Assembly (NCBI RefSeq): GCF_038096175.1
Contig: NZ_CP151099.1
Span: 3,598,501-3,662,500, forward strand
Source: Nostoc sp. UHCC 0302
Lineage (GTDB): Bacteria; Cyanobacteriota; Cyanobacteriia; Cyanobacteriales; Nostocaceae
DNA length: 64,000 nucleotides
Reading direction: 5' to 3'
The position numbers and the translations under genes were made by a program. The notes under the pieces were generated by a model that did no database searches, was not told where the DNA came from, and saw nothing but the letters and a program-made list of their open reading frames with translations. Of this stretch, positions 45,832-54,943 are shown one piece after another; position 1 is the stretch's first letter; each line of letters begins with the position of its first letter.

Positions 45832-46608
45832 ATGCCAACTGCTTTAATTACTGGTGCATCTAGTGGTATTGGTAAAGCCTTTGCTGATGAACTAGCTGCA
45901 CGCCAGACAAATCTTGTTCTGCTTGCCCGTTCTGAAGAGAAACTCAATCAACTAGCTAAACAACTACAAGACCAATACAAAATTAAAGTAGACGTTATAG
46001 TTAAAGACCTCACAGAAGCTAATGCGGCGGCTGCTGTTTTTGATGTTATCAAAACCAAAGGATTGACAATTGATTTATTAATTAACAATGCTGGTTTTGG
46101 TGAATATGGAGACTTTGCTGAAGGTGACGGAGAAAAGCAAGTCAAAATTGTACAATTAAACATTTTGGCATTAGTCGATTTAACACATAAATTTCTACCT
46201 CTAATGCGCCAACGTGGTGCAGGCGGCATTATTAACGTATCTTCTATTACCGGATTTCAACCAATACCATATCTTTCTGTTTATGCTGCCAGTAAAGCTT
46301 TTATTCTTAGTTTTAGTGAAGCACTCTGGGCAGAAAATTTTCCTTACGGTGTCCGAGTTTTAGTCACTTGTCCAGGCCCAATAGAAACAAACTTTTTTGC
46401 AGAAGCTAATTTTCCTACCGCACTGGCAAGAAGCACAGATAAAATGTATTCTGCTAAAAAAGTGGTTTGTGAAACACTACAAGCTTTAGAAAATGGACTA
46501 CCAACTGTTATAACTTCTGATATTACTACTAGTCTCAGAAGTAAATTATCTCGCCTCATACCACGGAAAATTCTACTTAGTATGTTGGCAAAACATTTTA
46601 AAACCTAA
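45832..46608 (+). CDS. Short-chain dehydrogenase/reductase
   Basis: This 258-residue classical SDR has the NAD(P) loop TGASSGIG at residues 8-15, the NNAG motif (LLINNAGFGEYGDF), the catalytic Ser in INVSSITG and the YAASK Tyr/Lys pair. ARSEEKL after strand 2 suggests NADP(H) preference. The C-terminal extension (KLSRLIPRKILLSMLAKHF) is basic and hydrophobic, as in members acting on lipid or long-chain substrates. The substrate is unknown. It is monocistronic, about 290 bases beyond the tRNA. Confidence 0.88.
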   Translation: MPTALITGASSGIGKAFADELAARQTNLVLLARSEEKLNQLAKQLQDQYKIKVDVIVKDLTEANAAAAVFDVIKTKGLTIDLLINNAGFGEYGDFAEGDGEKQVKIVQLNILALVDLTHKFLPLMRQRGAGGIINVSSITGFQPIPYLSVYAASKAFILSFSEALWAENFPYGVRVLVTCPGPIETNFFAEANFPTALARSTDKMYSAKKVVCETLQALENGLPTVITSDITTSLRSKLSRLIPRKILLSMLAKHFKT

Positions 46609-46629
46609 GTATAGGCAGAAGTTAGAAGT

Positions 46630-46684
46630 ACAGACACGATTATACTCTTACGAGAAGCCGCTCTTCGAGCGTCTACGTGTCTGT
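46630..46684. repeat. Interspersed repeat with terminal dyad
   Basis: ACAGACACG (46630-46638) and CGTGTCTGT (46676-46684) pair around a GAGAAGCCGCTCTTCGAGCG-type core. Such units are common between genes in this genome. It may also end transcripts from both flanking genes. Confidence 0.6.
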
Positions 46685-46730
46685 GCAGGAGTTAAAAGTT
46701 ATTTCTTCCTGATCTGTCCCTCTTTACTTT

Positions 46731-47510
46731 CTACATATACCTTGTTAATTGAACTCGGTAACGGTCTTTTTTAGTGACGGCGATTTCGCCAACTTCTAAA
46801 CGCCCTTTACTACGAATGGCGATTAAGTCGCCTGATTTAACTTGGGAACTTGCTTGAGTAATTTCCTTCCAATTGACGCGCACATCACCCGCATCAATTA
46901 AATCAACCATTTTGCTGCGGGACATCCCAAAACCAGCAGATGCGATCGCATCTAGTCGCAAGGAAGCTTCAACGGTGGTTAATTCTTTTTTCTTGGGTTC
47001 CCTAACCTTTAATTCGTTGATATCAATTGGTTGGGTTTTCACCGAAACTGATCGCACCTGCTTGAGACTCATTTCTAAAAATTCTGTCAATTCTGGTGCT
47101 ACAATTGTCTGCGCTCCCCGTTCTCCTAAAACAATAATATCCCCTGTCTTTTCGCGGACAATTCCTGTTCCGAGCATTGCGCCTAAAAAGTCGCGATGAG
47201 TGGCAGTATCAAATAAAAAATTACCGGCAATTTCTAATGCAACAAGGGCGACTTGAGATTGATCTAGGGGGATTTCTGAGCGGGCGATCGCTATTCTTTG
47301 GCGTTCGGCTTGCGGATATCCACCCCACGCTACTATTTGCACTTCTGTTAACCGACTAAACACTCGTTGAATTTCTGCCAATTCTGGGGGAGACAGAAAA
47401 TCTGTCAAAACAACTTCCCAAGTTTTTATAGCTTGTTCTGCTTGATCTATTACACGAGCTACACTATCTCGATTTTCAACACCTTTTAAAAGTTCTTCTC
47501 TTGGTAACAT
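46731..47510 (-). CDS. S4-domain RNA-binding protein (YlmH-like, 'photosystem II S4 domain protein')
   Basis: The 259-residue protein has a mixed N-terminal domain (about 1-165; FLGAMLGTGIVREKTGDII) shared with YlmH-type proteins and a C-terminal S4 domain (about 185-250; RLDAIASAGFGMSRSKMVDL, DVRVNWKEI). S4 domains bind structured RNA. Relatives work on stalled ribosomes in Firmicutes, and the cyanobacterial/plastid form has been tied to photosystem II assembly. Family membership is clear; the exact role here is inferred. Confidence 0.85.
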   Translation of the reverse strand: MLPREELLKGVENRDSVARVIDQAEQAIKTWEVVLTDFLSPPELAEIQRVFSRLTEVQIVAWGGYPQAERQRIAIARSEIPLDQSQVALVALEIAGNFLFDTATHRDFLGAMLGTGIVREKTGDIIVLGERGAQTIVAPELTEFLEMSLKQVRSVSVKTQPIDINELKVREPKKKELTTVEASLRLDAIASAGFGMSRSKMVDLIDAGDVRVNWKEITQASSQVKSGDLIAIRSKGRLEVGEIAVTKKDRYRVQLTRYM

Positions 47511-47582
47511 TCTTAAAATTTTTAGATATCAGTTGAGAATTAATCTGCTAAAACTGTATTGATTCTAACTTTAATTCCCATT

Positions 47583-47690
47583 TCAGGAGGCTTTCATCTC
47601 TCCCAATTTGTTACACCCTAGTTTTTCGAGAATGCGAATTGAGCCAGCATGATTATCAAGCGAATGAGCGATAATTCTTTTGAGTTCTTG
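47583..47690 (-). pseudogene. GNAT acetyltransferase, C-terminal remnant
   Basis: A short frame reads QELKRIIAHSLDNHAGSIRI, LEKLGCNKLGEMKAS then TGA. The N-AGSIRILEKLG segment is the final helix-strand motif of GNAT acetyltransferases. The CoA-binding motif upstream is absent, and a hairpin replaces it at 47694-47724. Confidence 0.55.
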
Positions 47691-47693
47691 CTG

Positions 47694-47724
47694 ATACCAT
47701 TTCATTATTAAAATGAAATGGTAT
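47694..47724. repeat. Perfect 13-bp hairpin
   Basis: ATACCATTTCATT and AATGAAATGGTAT are perfect inverse copies around a 5-base loop. No T-run follows. It marks the point where the acetyltransferase remnant is cut. Confidence 0.8.
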
Positions 47725-47960
47725 GAGTAAAGGCAAAATTGGCCAGTGCTTGAACTGCTTCAAAGGCAAACCACTGTTGGCAATATGCCCAAAGAAAGCA
47801 TTTTATAACCCATTTTTATAGTTACTTGCTCATTGGGTTTGCCAATTCAAAATAATTGGGGACTTGTGACGACTGGGTAGGGGCAAAACTTCTTCCTAGT
47901 CCCTAACCCCCAGCCCCTATGAAGCCGCTGTGTTGTAATATGTAAAATGTGCTTCATTCT

Positions 47961-48467
47961 CTACACAGTACTTGGGTCAGCATAACCTTGAATATTTTCC
48001 GGGTCAAACTGACGTAATATCTTGGTTGACTGCCGAGTGAGCATTTCCGAACCTTGAACTACGATTAAATATTTACCTGCATCTAAACGATTGCGGTAGG
48101 GTAAAGCATCCCCACTACCAAAGAGTAAGCCCCCTCCGCCACCGACTACCACGCCACCCATCGCGCCACTCGCAGCACCCAGCAATCCCCCAACTATGTG
48201 ATTGCCAATTTCACCTGCCCAAGCAAAAGTATCCAAACCAGTGATGAGGCTGAAGGTAAAACCAGCAAAAAAGCCAAATGGTATTAGCCAAGTTGTCATC
48301 AGCCGTGCTTGCTTTTTAGCTTGGTCTTTAGGATCAATAAACCCAAACTCATCAGCACTTTTATATCCCCTGCCCAGGATAGTACTTTTTATGCCTTTTT
48401 CTTCTAGAGCTAAGTAAGCACCTTCGGCTTGAATACGGTCTGACAATACAGCAACAAGGTAATTCAT
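47961..48467 (-). CDS. Conserved cyanobacterial membrane protein
   Basis: The 168-residue product has a soluble N-terminus (MNYLVAVLSDRIQAEGAYLA), which looks like a small alpha/beta domain. Two hydrophobic segments follow: WLIPFGFFAGFTFSLITGL, then a Gly-rich IVGGLLGAASGAMGGVVVGG. A soluble tail contains DAGKYLIVVQGSE. The Gly-rich part resembles helix-packing zippers found in stress-induced membrane proteins. Function is unknown. The start has no strong ribosome site. Confidence 0.7.
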   Translation of the reverse strand: MNYLVAVLSDRIQAEGAYLALEEKGIKSTILGRGYKSADEFGFIDPKDQAKKQARLMTTWLIPFGFFAGFTFSLITGLDTFAWAGEIGNHIVGGLLGAASGAMGGVVVGGGGGLLFGSGDALPYRNRLDAGKYLIVVQGSEMLTRQSTKILRQFDPENIQGYADPSTV

Positions 48468-48663
48468 TGATTTAAAAATAGTTGTCTAATAGAAATTTTG
48501 CTTTAATTAACAGCGACAAGAGGAATTACTGTGCAAAGATAAAATATAAAATTTATTTTGCATATTTTCCGAAGTTTTAATGATTGTAATCTGACTCACC
48601 TTATGGAAAATCGCTGTGTATCTTTTAACTTCACTCCATCTTGTCATCGCCTCAGATAACATA

Positions 48664-49041
48664 TCACTTTAGGGAATCAAGTGGTTCACAAAAATTATTT
48701 ACACCTTGCTTGAGGACATATATCAAAACTGGGGTTGCCAAAATCTTAGGAAATGTTGGCATTGTTTTCAAGTGTTCCATCATCCCGTGAAGTGAGCCGT
48801 TGAGTAAGTCTTCCCGATATTGTTGTTCACAAATGACTGCACGCCATTTTCTTGCCAAAGCATCTAACCACTCTGAATTAGCTCTTTCTGGCTGTTGTCC
48901 TGCCCGAATTGCTAGCGTCATCGCAGCATCTTCTAAATCTCCATCACAGTCTTCAATCAAATCCAAGACTTCTAACGCTACGGAGTCTTCTGCTAATTGA
49001 GAACGAAACTGTGCAATCTCTTTCGATGTTACTGTAGTCAT
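48664..49041 (-). CDS. Conserved hypothetical helical protein
   Basis: ATG 49041 (MTTVTSKEIAQFRSQLAEDS...) gives 125 residues; a longer start at 49071 exists but adds a Cys-containing stretch of no clear meaning. The protein is almost all helix (LEVLDLIEDCDGDLEDAAMT, WLDALARKWRAVICEQQ) with a short hydrophobic end (ILATPVLIYVLKQGVNNF). It has the look of a conserved cyanobacterial protein of unknown role. Confidence 0.6.
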   Translation of the reverse strand: MTTVTSKEIAQFRSQLAEDSVALEVLDLIEDCDGDLEDAAMTLAIRAGQQPERANSEWLDALARKWRAVICEQQYREDLLNGSLHGMMEHLKTMPTFPKILATPVLIYVLKQGVNNFCEPLDSLK

Positions 49042-49599
49042 GAATTTTTGACAAGGCGAGCAATGAAACACTTAGTTATGTTATTCCAATTGTGGCTTAT
49101 TGATACTATTTTAATGTGATAATTGCTTTCATTTATTTCTTGAGTTAGTGTTATATTATATACCAATAAGTTGTGTAATATGCAACATAAATTATCGTAT
49201 TTTAGTAGTTATACTTAATTTCAAAAATCAGATGTTGCAGATAGTAAGTAGTAAAATTTTTATCTAGTGCTATGTTTGATCTGCCTGGACTTCGCCCTAA
49301 TCTAGCTCCCGGTGTCTCTTTATAAGTCGATGTTTGATATATCGACCCATAGATCAACGTGATCGAATAACAATTTTGAACTTTACATCTACATTCTGAT
49401 AATAAACGAAACATATTTTAATTATTGTTTCCCTAAAATTAATATTCTTCAACCAAAGTTAAAAATTTTCAGTAGTAAGTCAAAAATAATAGCGATCGCC
49501 TGATGAAATGCCAACGGGTTTGTAAAGGATAATTGATATTTGTTGTCAAAACAAGCCATGAGGTAAGACACTAGGAATACAACACACGCAATTATTTTT
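49042..49599. other. Spacer without a supported gene
   Basis: AT-rich, with a minus-strand frame at 49202-49414 that has no family resemblance. A GCGATCGC site lies near 49493. The promoter of the following membrane gene is expected near its right end. Confidence 0.5.
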
Positions 49600-50100
49600 A
49601 TGACTGCTATTTCTAACATTGAATATAAGCGACCAATTTGGCAAATCGCTATGATGTTGACTTTAGGCTTTTGGCTCAGTGCTAGCTTAGTTTTAGATTG
49701 GGTAATTATGCCTAGTCTTTATCTTTCTGGAATGATGAGCCAAGCTGGTTTTACAACAGCAGGCTACACGATTTTTTGGAATTTTAATCGCATGGAATTA
49801 TTAGCTGCTGCTGTAGTATTAACTGGAGCGCTGGCTGTAAGCAAAACTCGATATCATCGGCAGATTGGGGCGATTGTTTTATCGGCACTACTGTTAACTG
49901 TAGCTCTGCTTGATACGTATTTTTTAACTCCGCAAATGTGCGCGACTGGAATTCAGCTCAACCTATTTGATGCAGCAACTGCAATTCCAACAACAATGAA
50001 TTTACTGCATGGTGGTTACTGGTTACTAGAAATTGTCAAATTAGTGGCTGGTGCAACACTTTTAAACTGGTGCTGGCAGCAGCAAGCTGAGTTAAGATAA
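49600..50100 (+). CDS. Four-helix membrane protein (DUF4149-like)
   Basis: The 166-residue protein has about four membrane helices (QIAMMLTLGFWLSASLVLDW, LLAAAVVLTGALAV, QIGAIVLSALLLTVALLDTY and a C-terminal YWLLEIVKLVAGATLLNW). WNFNRMELLAAA and a His near LLHGGYWLLE are features of small DUF4149/DUF1772-like proteins. Function unknown. A strong terminator follows at 50211. Confidence 0.7.
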   Translation: MTAISNIEYKRPIWQIAMMLTLGFWLSASLVLDWVIMPSLYLSGMMSQAGFTTAGYTIFWNFNRMELLAAAVVLTGALAVSKTRYHRQIGAIVLSALLLTVALLDTYFLTPQMCATGIQLNLFDAATAIPTTMNLLHGGYWLLEIVKLVAGATLLNWCWQQQAELR

Positions 50101-50210
50101 CGAATTGTAGCCGCGAGAATATTGATTTTTAATTTTCACGCAAACATCAGCCAGCGTGTTGGAAAATCCACACTGTGAATGGATTACCTAACTTCAAGTA
50201 AATGCTGTGC

Positions 50211-50239
50211 AAAGACGCAAAGATATACTTTGCGTCTTT
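50211..50239 (+). terminator. Rho-independent terminator
   Basis: AAAGACGCAAAG and CTTTGCGTCTTT form a perfect 12-bp stem with loop ATATA, followed by TTGATT. It ends the transcript of the preceding membrane-protein gene. Confidence 0.85.
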
Positions 50240-50422
50240 TTGATTAGATATTTAGTTAGGATTTTAAGATACTCAGTAGAGACGTACAAGTGTAGAATTT
50301 ACGGGTTGCAAAGATTTTTGGAAATGGTATTGGGTAATAAAAATTACGTAATTACTACCCAAATCAAGTTATAGAGTGTTAATTTTAGGTATTAAAATCT
50401 ACATACAGAAAGTTGTAATTTA

Positions 50423-50848
50423 ATGTCTAAATTAGCATCAGTAGCCATGTTAGCCACAGTCCTTGCGCTTAGCTCAATTGATAACCCTACTGCTACACTG
50501 GCTGGAACCTGTGCTTCTCAGTGTGGTCAAGCTCCAATTCAGTTTATCCCAGGTCAACACATCCGCTTGGAAGTGATTAACATCACATCTAACTTAGTGA
50601 AACTAGAAAAAGTAAAAGCAAGTGAACTAATTTCTCTGCAACCAGGACAGAAATTACAATTCGAGCAGGAAGACGCTACACAACAAAATGTATCTCTTGT
50701 TTTCTGGAATGAAAGAGGATTACCACTACAAGCAATTGTTTCTAAACCAAACTTTGGTACATTGCGTGTAGAACTCCGTCGTGGAAACCGTAACCCAGGC
50801 GATCGCTCTCTTTATATTCTCAACGACGGTCGTGTAAACATATTCTAG
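50423..50848 (+). CDS. Exported small beta-rich protein
   Basis: The 141-residue precursor has a signal peptide (MSKLASVAMLATVLALSS, likely cut near ATLAG) and a mature domain with two Cys near its N-terminus (GTCASQCGQ) that may pair. The rest is strand-rich (IRLEVINITSNLVKLEKV, LVFWNERGLPLQAIVSKPNF, LRVELRRGNRNPGDRSLYIL). I do not recognise a characterised family. Periplasmic location is likely. The next gene starts 10 bases after its stop and may be co-transcribed. Confidence 0.7.
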   Translation: MSKLASVAMLATVLALSSIDNPTATLAGTCASQCGQAPIQFIPGQHIRLEVINITSNLVKLEKVKASELISLQPGQKLQFEQEDATQQNVSLVFWNERGLPLQAIVSKPNFGTLRVELRRGNRNPGDRSLYILNDGRVNIF

Positions 50849-50858
50849 AAGCTAAATT

Positions 50859-51164
50859 ATGATTCTGGAAGCAGTAATGCTCAATGTCAAAACCAGCACA
50901 GAGCAAGATTTTGAAAGCGCTTTCAAACAAGCCTCAAATATAATTGCGTCGATGAATGGTTACATATCCCATGAACTGCATAAATGTCTGCAAATCAGAG
51001 GTAAATATTTATTGCTAGTAAGGTGGGAAACTTTAGAAGCACATACAGTCGGATTTAGAGGCTCTGCTGAATATCAGGAATGGAAGCAACTTCTACACCA
51101 TTTTTATGAGCCATTTCCGACAGTTGAGCATTTTGTACCCATCTTAAATCAAGCAAAAAATTGA
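50859..51164 (+). CDS. Antibiotic biosynthesis monooxygenase (ABM) domain protein
   Basis: The 101-residue protein is a single ABM fold (AVMLNVKTSTEQDFESAFKQ, GYISHELHKC, KYLLLVRWETLEAH, TVGFRGSAEYQEWKQLL). Members are small dimeric ferredoxin-like enzymes that oxidise quinone-type compounds or degrade haem; the substrate here is unknown. It begins 10 bases after the exported protein gene and is closed by a terminator at 51197. Confidence 0.82.
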   Translation: MILEAVMLNVKTSTEQDFESAFKQASNIIASMNGYISHELHKCLQIRGKYLLLVRWETLEAHTVGFRGSAEYQEWKQLLHHFYEPFPTVEHFVPILNQAKN

Positions 51165-51196
51165 TAGAATGTTTTGACCTTTAAATATAACTAATT

Positions 51197-51230
51197 AAAA
51201 GGGTGAAGATACTTTAAAATTCACCCTTTT
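51197..51230 (+). terminator. Rho-independent terminator
   Basis: AAAAGGGTGAA (51197-51207) and TTCACCCTTTT (51220-51230) form an 11-bp stem with T residues at its 3' edge. It separates the ABM gene from recJ, whose ATG lies 20 bases further on. Confidence 0.8.
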
Positions 51231-51250
51231 GATTTAAAGCTAATAGCTAA

Positions 51251-53407
51251 ATGTCAGACAGACCTACACTCCAACAACCAAAACACCGTAAGCGCTTACC
51301 TAACCAGCGCTGGCACATTTACCCACAGCAAACCGAATTAGCTCAAAAGCTGGCGAGTGTGATAAATCTCTCACCCGTTATCAGCCAGCTGTTGATTAAT
51401 CGCGGTATTGAAACGCCAAAACAAGCACAAGCATTTTTAGAGCCAGAATCTTTAATTTTGCCTTCGCCACTAGAAGAATTCCCTGATTTGGCAATTAGTT
51501 TAGAGTTATTGCAAGAAGCGATCGCCTCTCAAAAAAAAATCGCTATTTGCGGTGACTACGATGCTGATGGAATGACAAGCACTGCTTTACTATTGCGTAG
51601 TCTCCGTACTCTAGGCGCACAAGTCGATTATGCTATTCCTAGCCGGATGCACGAAGGCTACGGTATCAATAAACGCATAGTAGAAGAATTTCACAGCGAA
51701 GGTGTATGGCTGATTCTGACTGTAGATAATGGTATCTCTGCATATGAACCAGTTGCTAGAGCTAAAGAATTAGGTCTAAAAGTAATTATTACTGACCACC
51801 ATGACATCCCCCAGAAATTGCCGCCAGCTGATGCTATTCTCAATCCCAAACTGATAGCAGAATCTTCACCTTATAGAGGTGTTGCTGGTGTAGGTGTCGC
51901 CTACATCCTAGCAGTTTCTTTAGCACAACAGTTAGGGGAAACTAAGGGCTTAATTAAGCCAATGCTAGCACTGTTTACATTGGGAACGATCGCAGATTTA
52001 GCTCCCTTAACTGGTGTAAATCGTCGTTGGGTAAAACGCGGCTTACAGCATTTACCCAAATCCGATTTGCCAGGAATACAGGCTTTAATTCAAGTCGCAG
52101 GTGTGCAGGCGAAGGGTACAGGGGAGCAGGGGAGCAGAGGGGCAGGGGAGCAAGGGGGCAGGGGAGCAAGGGGGCAGGAGAGCAATTATCAATTACCAAT
52201 TACCAATTATCAATCGAAAGTCCAAAATCCTAAAACGTTGAAGCCGGAGGATATTGGGTTTCGTCTTGGGCCGAGAATTAATGCTATTGGTCGAATAGGT
52301 GATCCCCTGACTGTGATTGAATTGCTGACTACAGATGATATGGGAATAGCGCTGGAGAGAGCAATGCAGTGCGAACAGACAAACACCAGTCGTCAGCAAA
52401 TGTGTGAGCAAATAGAACAAGAGGCGATCGCAATTGTAGAGACGTTGTATGCAACATCTCTACAGGATGACCGTGTATTAGTTGTTGTGGAACCTAATTG
52501 GCATCATGGCGTTATTGGTATTGTCGCTTCCCGCTTGGTGGAACGCTACGGCGTCCCCGTATTCATTGGTACTTACGAGGATGGAGAACACATCCGCGGT
52601 TCAGCGCGAGGAATTCCTGAGTTTGACGTGTTTGCAGCTTTGGAATATTGTCACGACTTGCTAGGCAAATTTGGTGGACACAAAGCAGCTGGGGGATTTT
52701 CTTTCCCAGTGCAGAATTTGCAGACGTTGCGATCGCGCTTAAGTGAGTTCGCTAATCAATGTCTTGAACCTCAACATCTCAAACCTCTACTCGAGATTGA
52801 TGCTGAAGTCGACCTCAGTCAAATCAATCAGCAACTTTATCAACAGCTGAATGCTCTCCACCCTTGCGGTATCGACAACCCCGATCCGATGTTTTGGACA
52901 CCTAATGTCCAAGTGGTTGAGCAACAAATTATTGGCAAGGGTCATATTAAAATGACCCTTGCTCAAACTATCGATAATCAACAGTATAAAATCAAAGCGA
53001 TCGCTTGGCGTTGGGGCGACTATTTCCCCCTACCACCGCGACTAGATATCGCTTACAAACTCCGAGAAAATCATTTTAACGGCAACACTACTATCGAGTT
53101 AGAGTTACTCGGTGTCAGATTACCAATTGAATCTCAGCAAATTTTTGCCTATCCACGTACCCCATCTAGTACTACCTTTGAATACCAGCAACGTCGGTAT
53201 ACTTGTGGTGTCTATCAAAATGGTGCTGGCTCGGAATTAAGAATTAAAAATTCTGAAGGCAAAGTTCTAGTTATGCAGCCAGGACATATAATCGGTTTGC
53301 TGGGAACTAACCGTCAAAACGCTAAAGAAGTTGATATCTCTCAACCACAATATGACTGTATTATTCAAGCTGCGTTTCAGGCTTTATCAGTGCTGAGTAC
53401 CGAGTGA
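51251..53407 (+). CDS. recJ: Single-strand-specific 5'-3' exonuclease RecJ
   Basis: The 718-residue protein is a complete DHH-family RecJ used in recombination and mismatch repair. Visible motifs are DYDADGMTS at residues 102-110 (motif I), TDHHDIP near 181-187 (the DHH metal site), NWHHGVIGIVASRL, and GGHKAAGGFSF of the DHHA1 half, followed by an OB-type C-terminus. Between residues about 288 and 321 an in-frame Gly/Gln/Arg-rich insert (GEQGSRGAGEQ...) is encoded by a minisatellite; it sits just before the FRLGPRINAIGR motif. The insert probably forms a tolerated surface loop. Confidence 0.92.
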   Translation: MSDRPTLQQPKHRKRLPNQRWHIYPQQTELAQKLASVINLSPVISQLLINRGIETPKQAQAFLEPESLILPSPLEEFPDLAISLELLQEAIASQKKIAICGDYDADGMTSTALLLRSLRTLGAQVDYAIPSRMHEGYGINKRIVEEFHSEGVWLILTVDNGISAYEPVARAKELGLKVIITDHHDIPQKLPPADAILNPKLIAESSPYRGVAGVGVAYILAVSLAQQLGETKGLIKPMLALFTLGTIADLAPLTGVNRRWVKRGLQHLPKSDLPGIQALIQVAGVQAKGTGEQGSRGAGEQGGRGARGQESNYQLPITNYQSKVQNPKTLKPEDIGFRLGPRINAIGRIGDPLTVIELLTTDDMGIALERAMQCEQTNTSRQQMCEQIEQEAIAIVETLYATSLQDDRVLVVVEPNWHHGVIGIVASRLVERYGVPVFIGTYEDGEHIRGSARGIPEFDVFAALEYCHDLLGKFGGHKAAGGFSFPVQNLQTLRSRLSEFANQCLEPQHLKPLLEIDAEVDLSQINQQLYQQLNALHPCGIDNPDPMFWTPNVQVVEQQIIGKGHIKMTLAQTIDNQQYKIKAIAWRWGDYFPLPPRLDIAYKLRENHFNGNTTIELELLGVRLPIESQQIFAYPRTPSSTTFEYQQRRYTCGVYQNGAGSELRIKNSEGKVLVMQPGHIIGLLGTNRQNAKEVDISQPQYDCIIQAAFQALSVLSTE
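52117..52215 (+). repeat. Minisatellite inside recJ
   Basis: Units of the type GGGGAGCA(G/A)GGGG are repeated about six times, followed by AATTACCAATTACCAATTA-like units. Both motifs are usually intergenic in these genomes. Here the whole block keeps the frame open. Confidence 0.85.
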
Positions 53408-53489
53408 TAAGTTCTGAATCTTTTGTTATGAGTTATGAAGCTCTAAATTCAACCATTTTCTTTCACTCAGCACTCAGCACTCAGCGCTC

Positions 53490-53624
53490 TTATAGGTTGC
53501 CGTTGCGAAATGCTAGCACAAAGATTACTGCTGGGCCAGCAATCACGATTAGTCCCACAAACAGTAGTTGGAAAATAACTTCCCAGTTGATGCTGGTAAA
53601 GGTGTTAAACAAAGCGTCAAGCAT
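53490..53624 (-). CDS. psb30: Photosystem II protein Psb30 (Ycf12)
   Basis: This 44-residue gene is too short for ordinary gene finding. It reads [20 protein letters not shown], then a single membrane helix ([20 protein letters not shown]) and RNGNL. The NWEVIFQL and [16 protein letters not shown] blocks are diagnostic of Psb30, a one-helix subunit at the photosystem II periphery. GGAAA precedes the ATG on the minus strand. It is convergent with recJ. Confidence 0.95.
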   Translation of the reverse strand: MLDALFNTFTSINWEVIFQLLFVGLIVIAGPAVIFVLAFRNGNL

Positions 53625-53759
53625 TTTCCCTTCTTCCTCCCAAATTGTTTTATAAAAACCAATAACTCAATTGCGAAACCCGCAATTGATCATATCCGGG
53701 GATTGACTATCGAATTTAATTTAGTTAACAAAACTATAAGAAAAAACATAAAATGATAG

Positions 53760-53925
53760 TGATTGGGGACTGGGGATTAGGGATTAGGTACTGGGAAGAA
53801 GTTTTCCCCGTATTCAGTACCAAATCCTGAATCAATAATTAGGAACTGAGAAAGAGTTTTTCCCAGTCCCCAGTCCCCAGCCCCCAGTCCCCAGCCCCCA
53901 GTCCCCAGTCCCCAATCCCCAAAAC
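53760..53925. repeat. Minisatellite of CCCCAGTC units with inverse copy
   Basis: From about 53865 to 53920, CAGTCCCCAGTCCCCAGCCC-type units repeat seven or more times. The upstream TGGGGACTGGGGATTAGGGA block is the inverse, so a large hairpin is possible. It separates psb30 from the Cys-cluster gene and reaches to 10 bases from its ATG. Confidence 0.85.
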
Positions 53926-53928
53926 TAA

Positions 53929-54279
53929 ATGGCAACTTGGCAATGTGTAAAGCAATGTGGAGCCTGCTGTAATCTTGATCCAGCAGAGCGTCCAGATTTA
54001 GATGAGTATCTCACCGCAGCAGAACTGGAACTGTATCTCAGTATGGTAGGTGAAGGAGGCTGGTGTGTGAATTTCGACCATACAACGCGAGAATGCCGCA
54101 TTTACGCAAATCGCCCCCGCTTCTGCCGTGTAGAACCAGAAATATTTCAAGATATGTATGGAGTTGAGTCAGAAGAAGTTAATGAGTTTGCCATTGACTG
54201 CTGTCGTGAGCAAATAGAGGGAGTATATGGCGATCGCAGTCTGGAAATGTTACGGTTTGACAAAGCTGTTGGGCTGTAA
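53929..54279 (+). CDS. YkgJ-family Cys-cluster protein
   Basis: The 116-residue protein has the CxxCGxCC start (CVKQCGACCNLDP) and further Cys in GWCVNFD, RECRIYANRPRFCRVEP and DCCREQ. This is the YkgJ (zinc- or iron-binding) pattern, with about nine Cys conserved. The metal and reaction are not established for the family. Its ATG sits almost in the preceding minisatellite, leaving little room for a promoter or ribosome site. Confidence 0.85.
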   Translation: MATWQCVKQCGACCNLDPAERPDLDEYLTAAELELYLSMVGEGGWCVNFDHTTRECRIYANRPRFCRVEPEIFQDMYGVESEEVNEFAIDCCREQIEGVYGDRSLEMLRFDKAVGL

Positions 54280-54400
54280 GCCGGTTGTTCATCGCTCCCT
54301 CTTTAATTTCTATAGTTTTACTCACTGGGGTTGCAATTTATTACAAAAATCTGAGAAAATGAAAAGAATATGAGAACAACCTAGCAAGAAACTACTGCCT

Positions 54401-54832
54401 GTGAAAACTGACTCTGCACCTTTAGGCATTTCTGGCATATCTCACACAGAGATAGACCTAGAAATGGAAGACAGCACAAACTCTAACTTGACTACTGCGA
54501 CACTTATAGAGGCAGTTCAGCCTGTAGTTGCCGATAGTCAAAAAAACCAGCAATCACCGGCGGTAGTTTTTGGTACAACTTTTATAACCATATTCTTAGC
54601 AGAAATTGGAGACAAGACTCAGTTATCCACTTTATTAATGAGTGCAGAATCTCATTCACCGTGGGTAGTATTTATAGGATCTGCGGCTGCACTGATAACC
54701 ACTAGTTTATTAGGTGTACTTTTAGGTAGTTGGATAGCCAACCGCTTTAGTCCAAAAACAGTAGAAAAATCAGCAGGCGTAATGTTGTTGTTAATTTCCC
54801 TGATGATGTTTTGGGATGTATTTCATGGGTAG
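54401..54832 (+). CDS. GDT1/UPF0016 family cation exporter, half-size subunit A
   Basis: GTG 54401 starts a 143-residue protein. An unusual soluble N-terminus of about 55 residues is followed by three membrane helices. The family motif E-x-G-D-K-T is seen as FLAEIGDKTQLSTLL. Single-chain relatives (TMEM165, plant PAM71, cyanobacterial Mnx) have two such repeats and export Mn2+ or Ca2+. Here each repeat is a separate gene, and the partner follows 111 bases downstream, so a heterodimer is expected. Confidence 0.88.
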   Translation: MKTDSAPLGISGISHTEIDLEMEDSTNSNLTTATLIEAVQPVVADSQKNQQSPAVVFGTTFITIFLAEIGDKTQLSTLLMSAESHSPWVVFIGSAAALITTSLLGVLLGSWIANRFSPKTVEKSAGVMLLLISLMMFWDVFHG

Positions 54833-54943
54833 GCAGTGGGCAGTTGACAGTGGGCAGGAGGAATTAATATTTCTTCTCCTTGTCCCCCTTGTTCCCCACT
54901 CCACCACTCTCCCCTCAAGTTCACCACATCAGGTTAATTAATC

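Noticed and set aside
49202-49414. 70-residue minus-strand frame
   Set aside because: No family resemblance, no signal or domain, and no ribosome site; treated as chance.
53869-53925. Possible CRISPR array in the CCCCAGTC repeats
   Set aside because: Units are 6-8 bases without spacers; it is a minisatellite.
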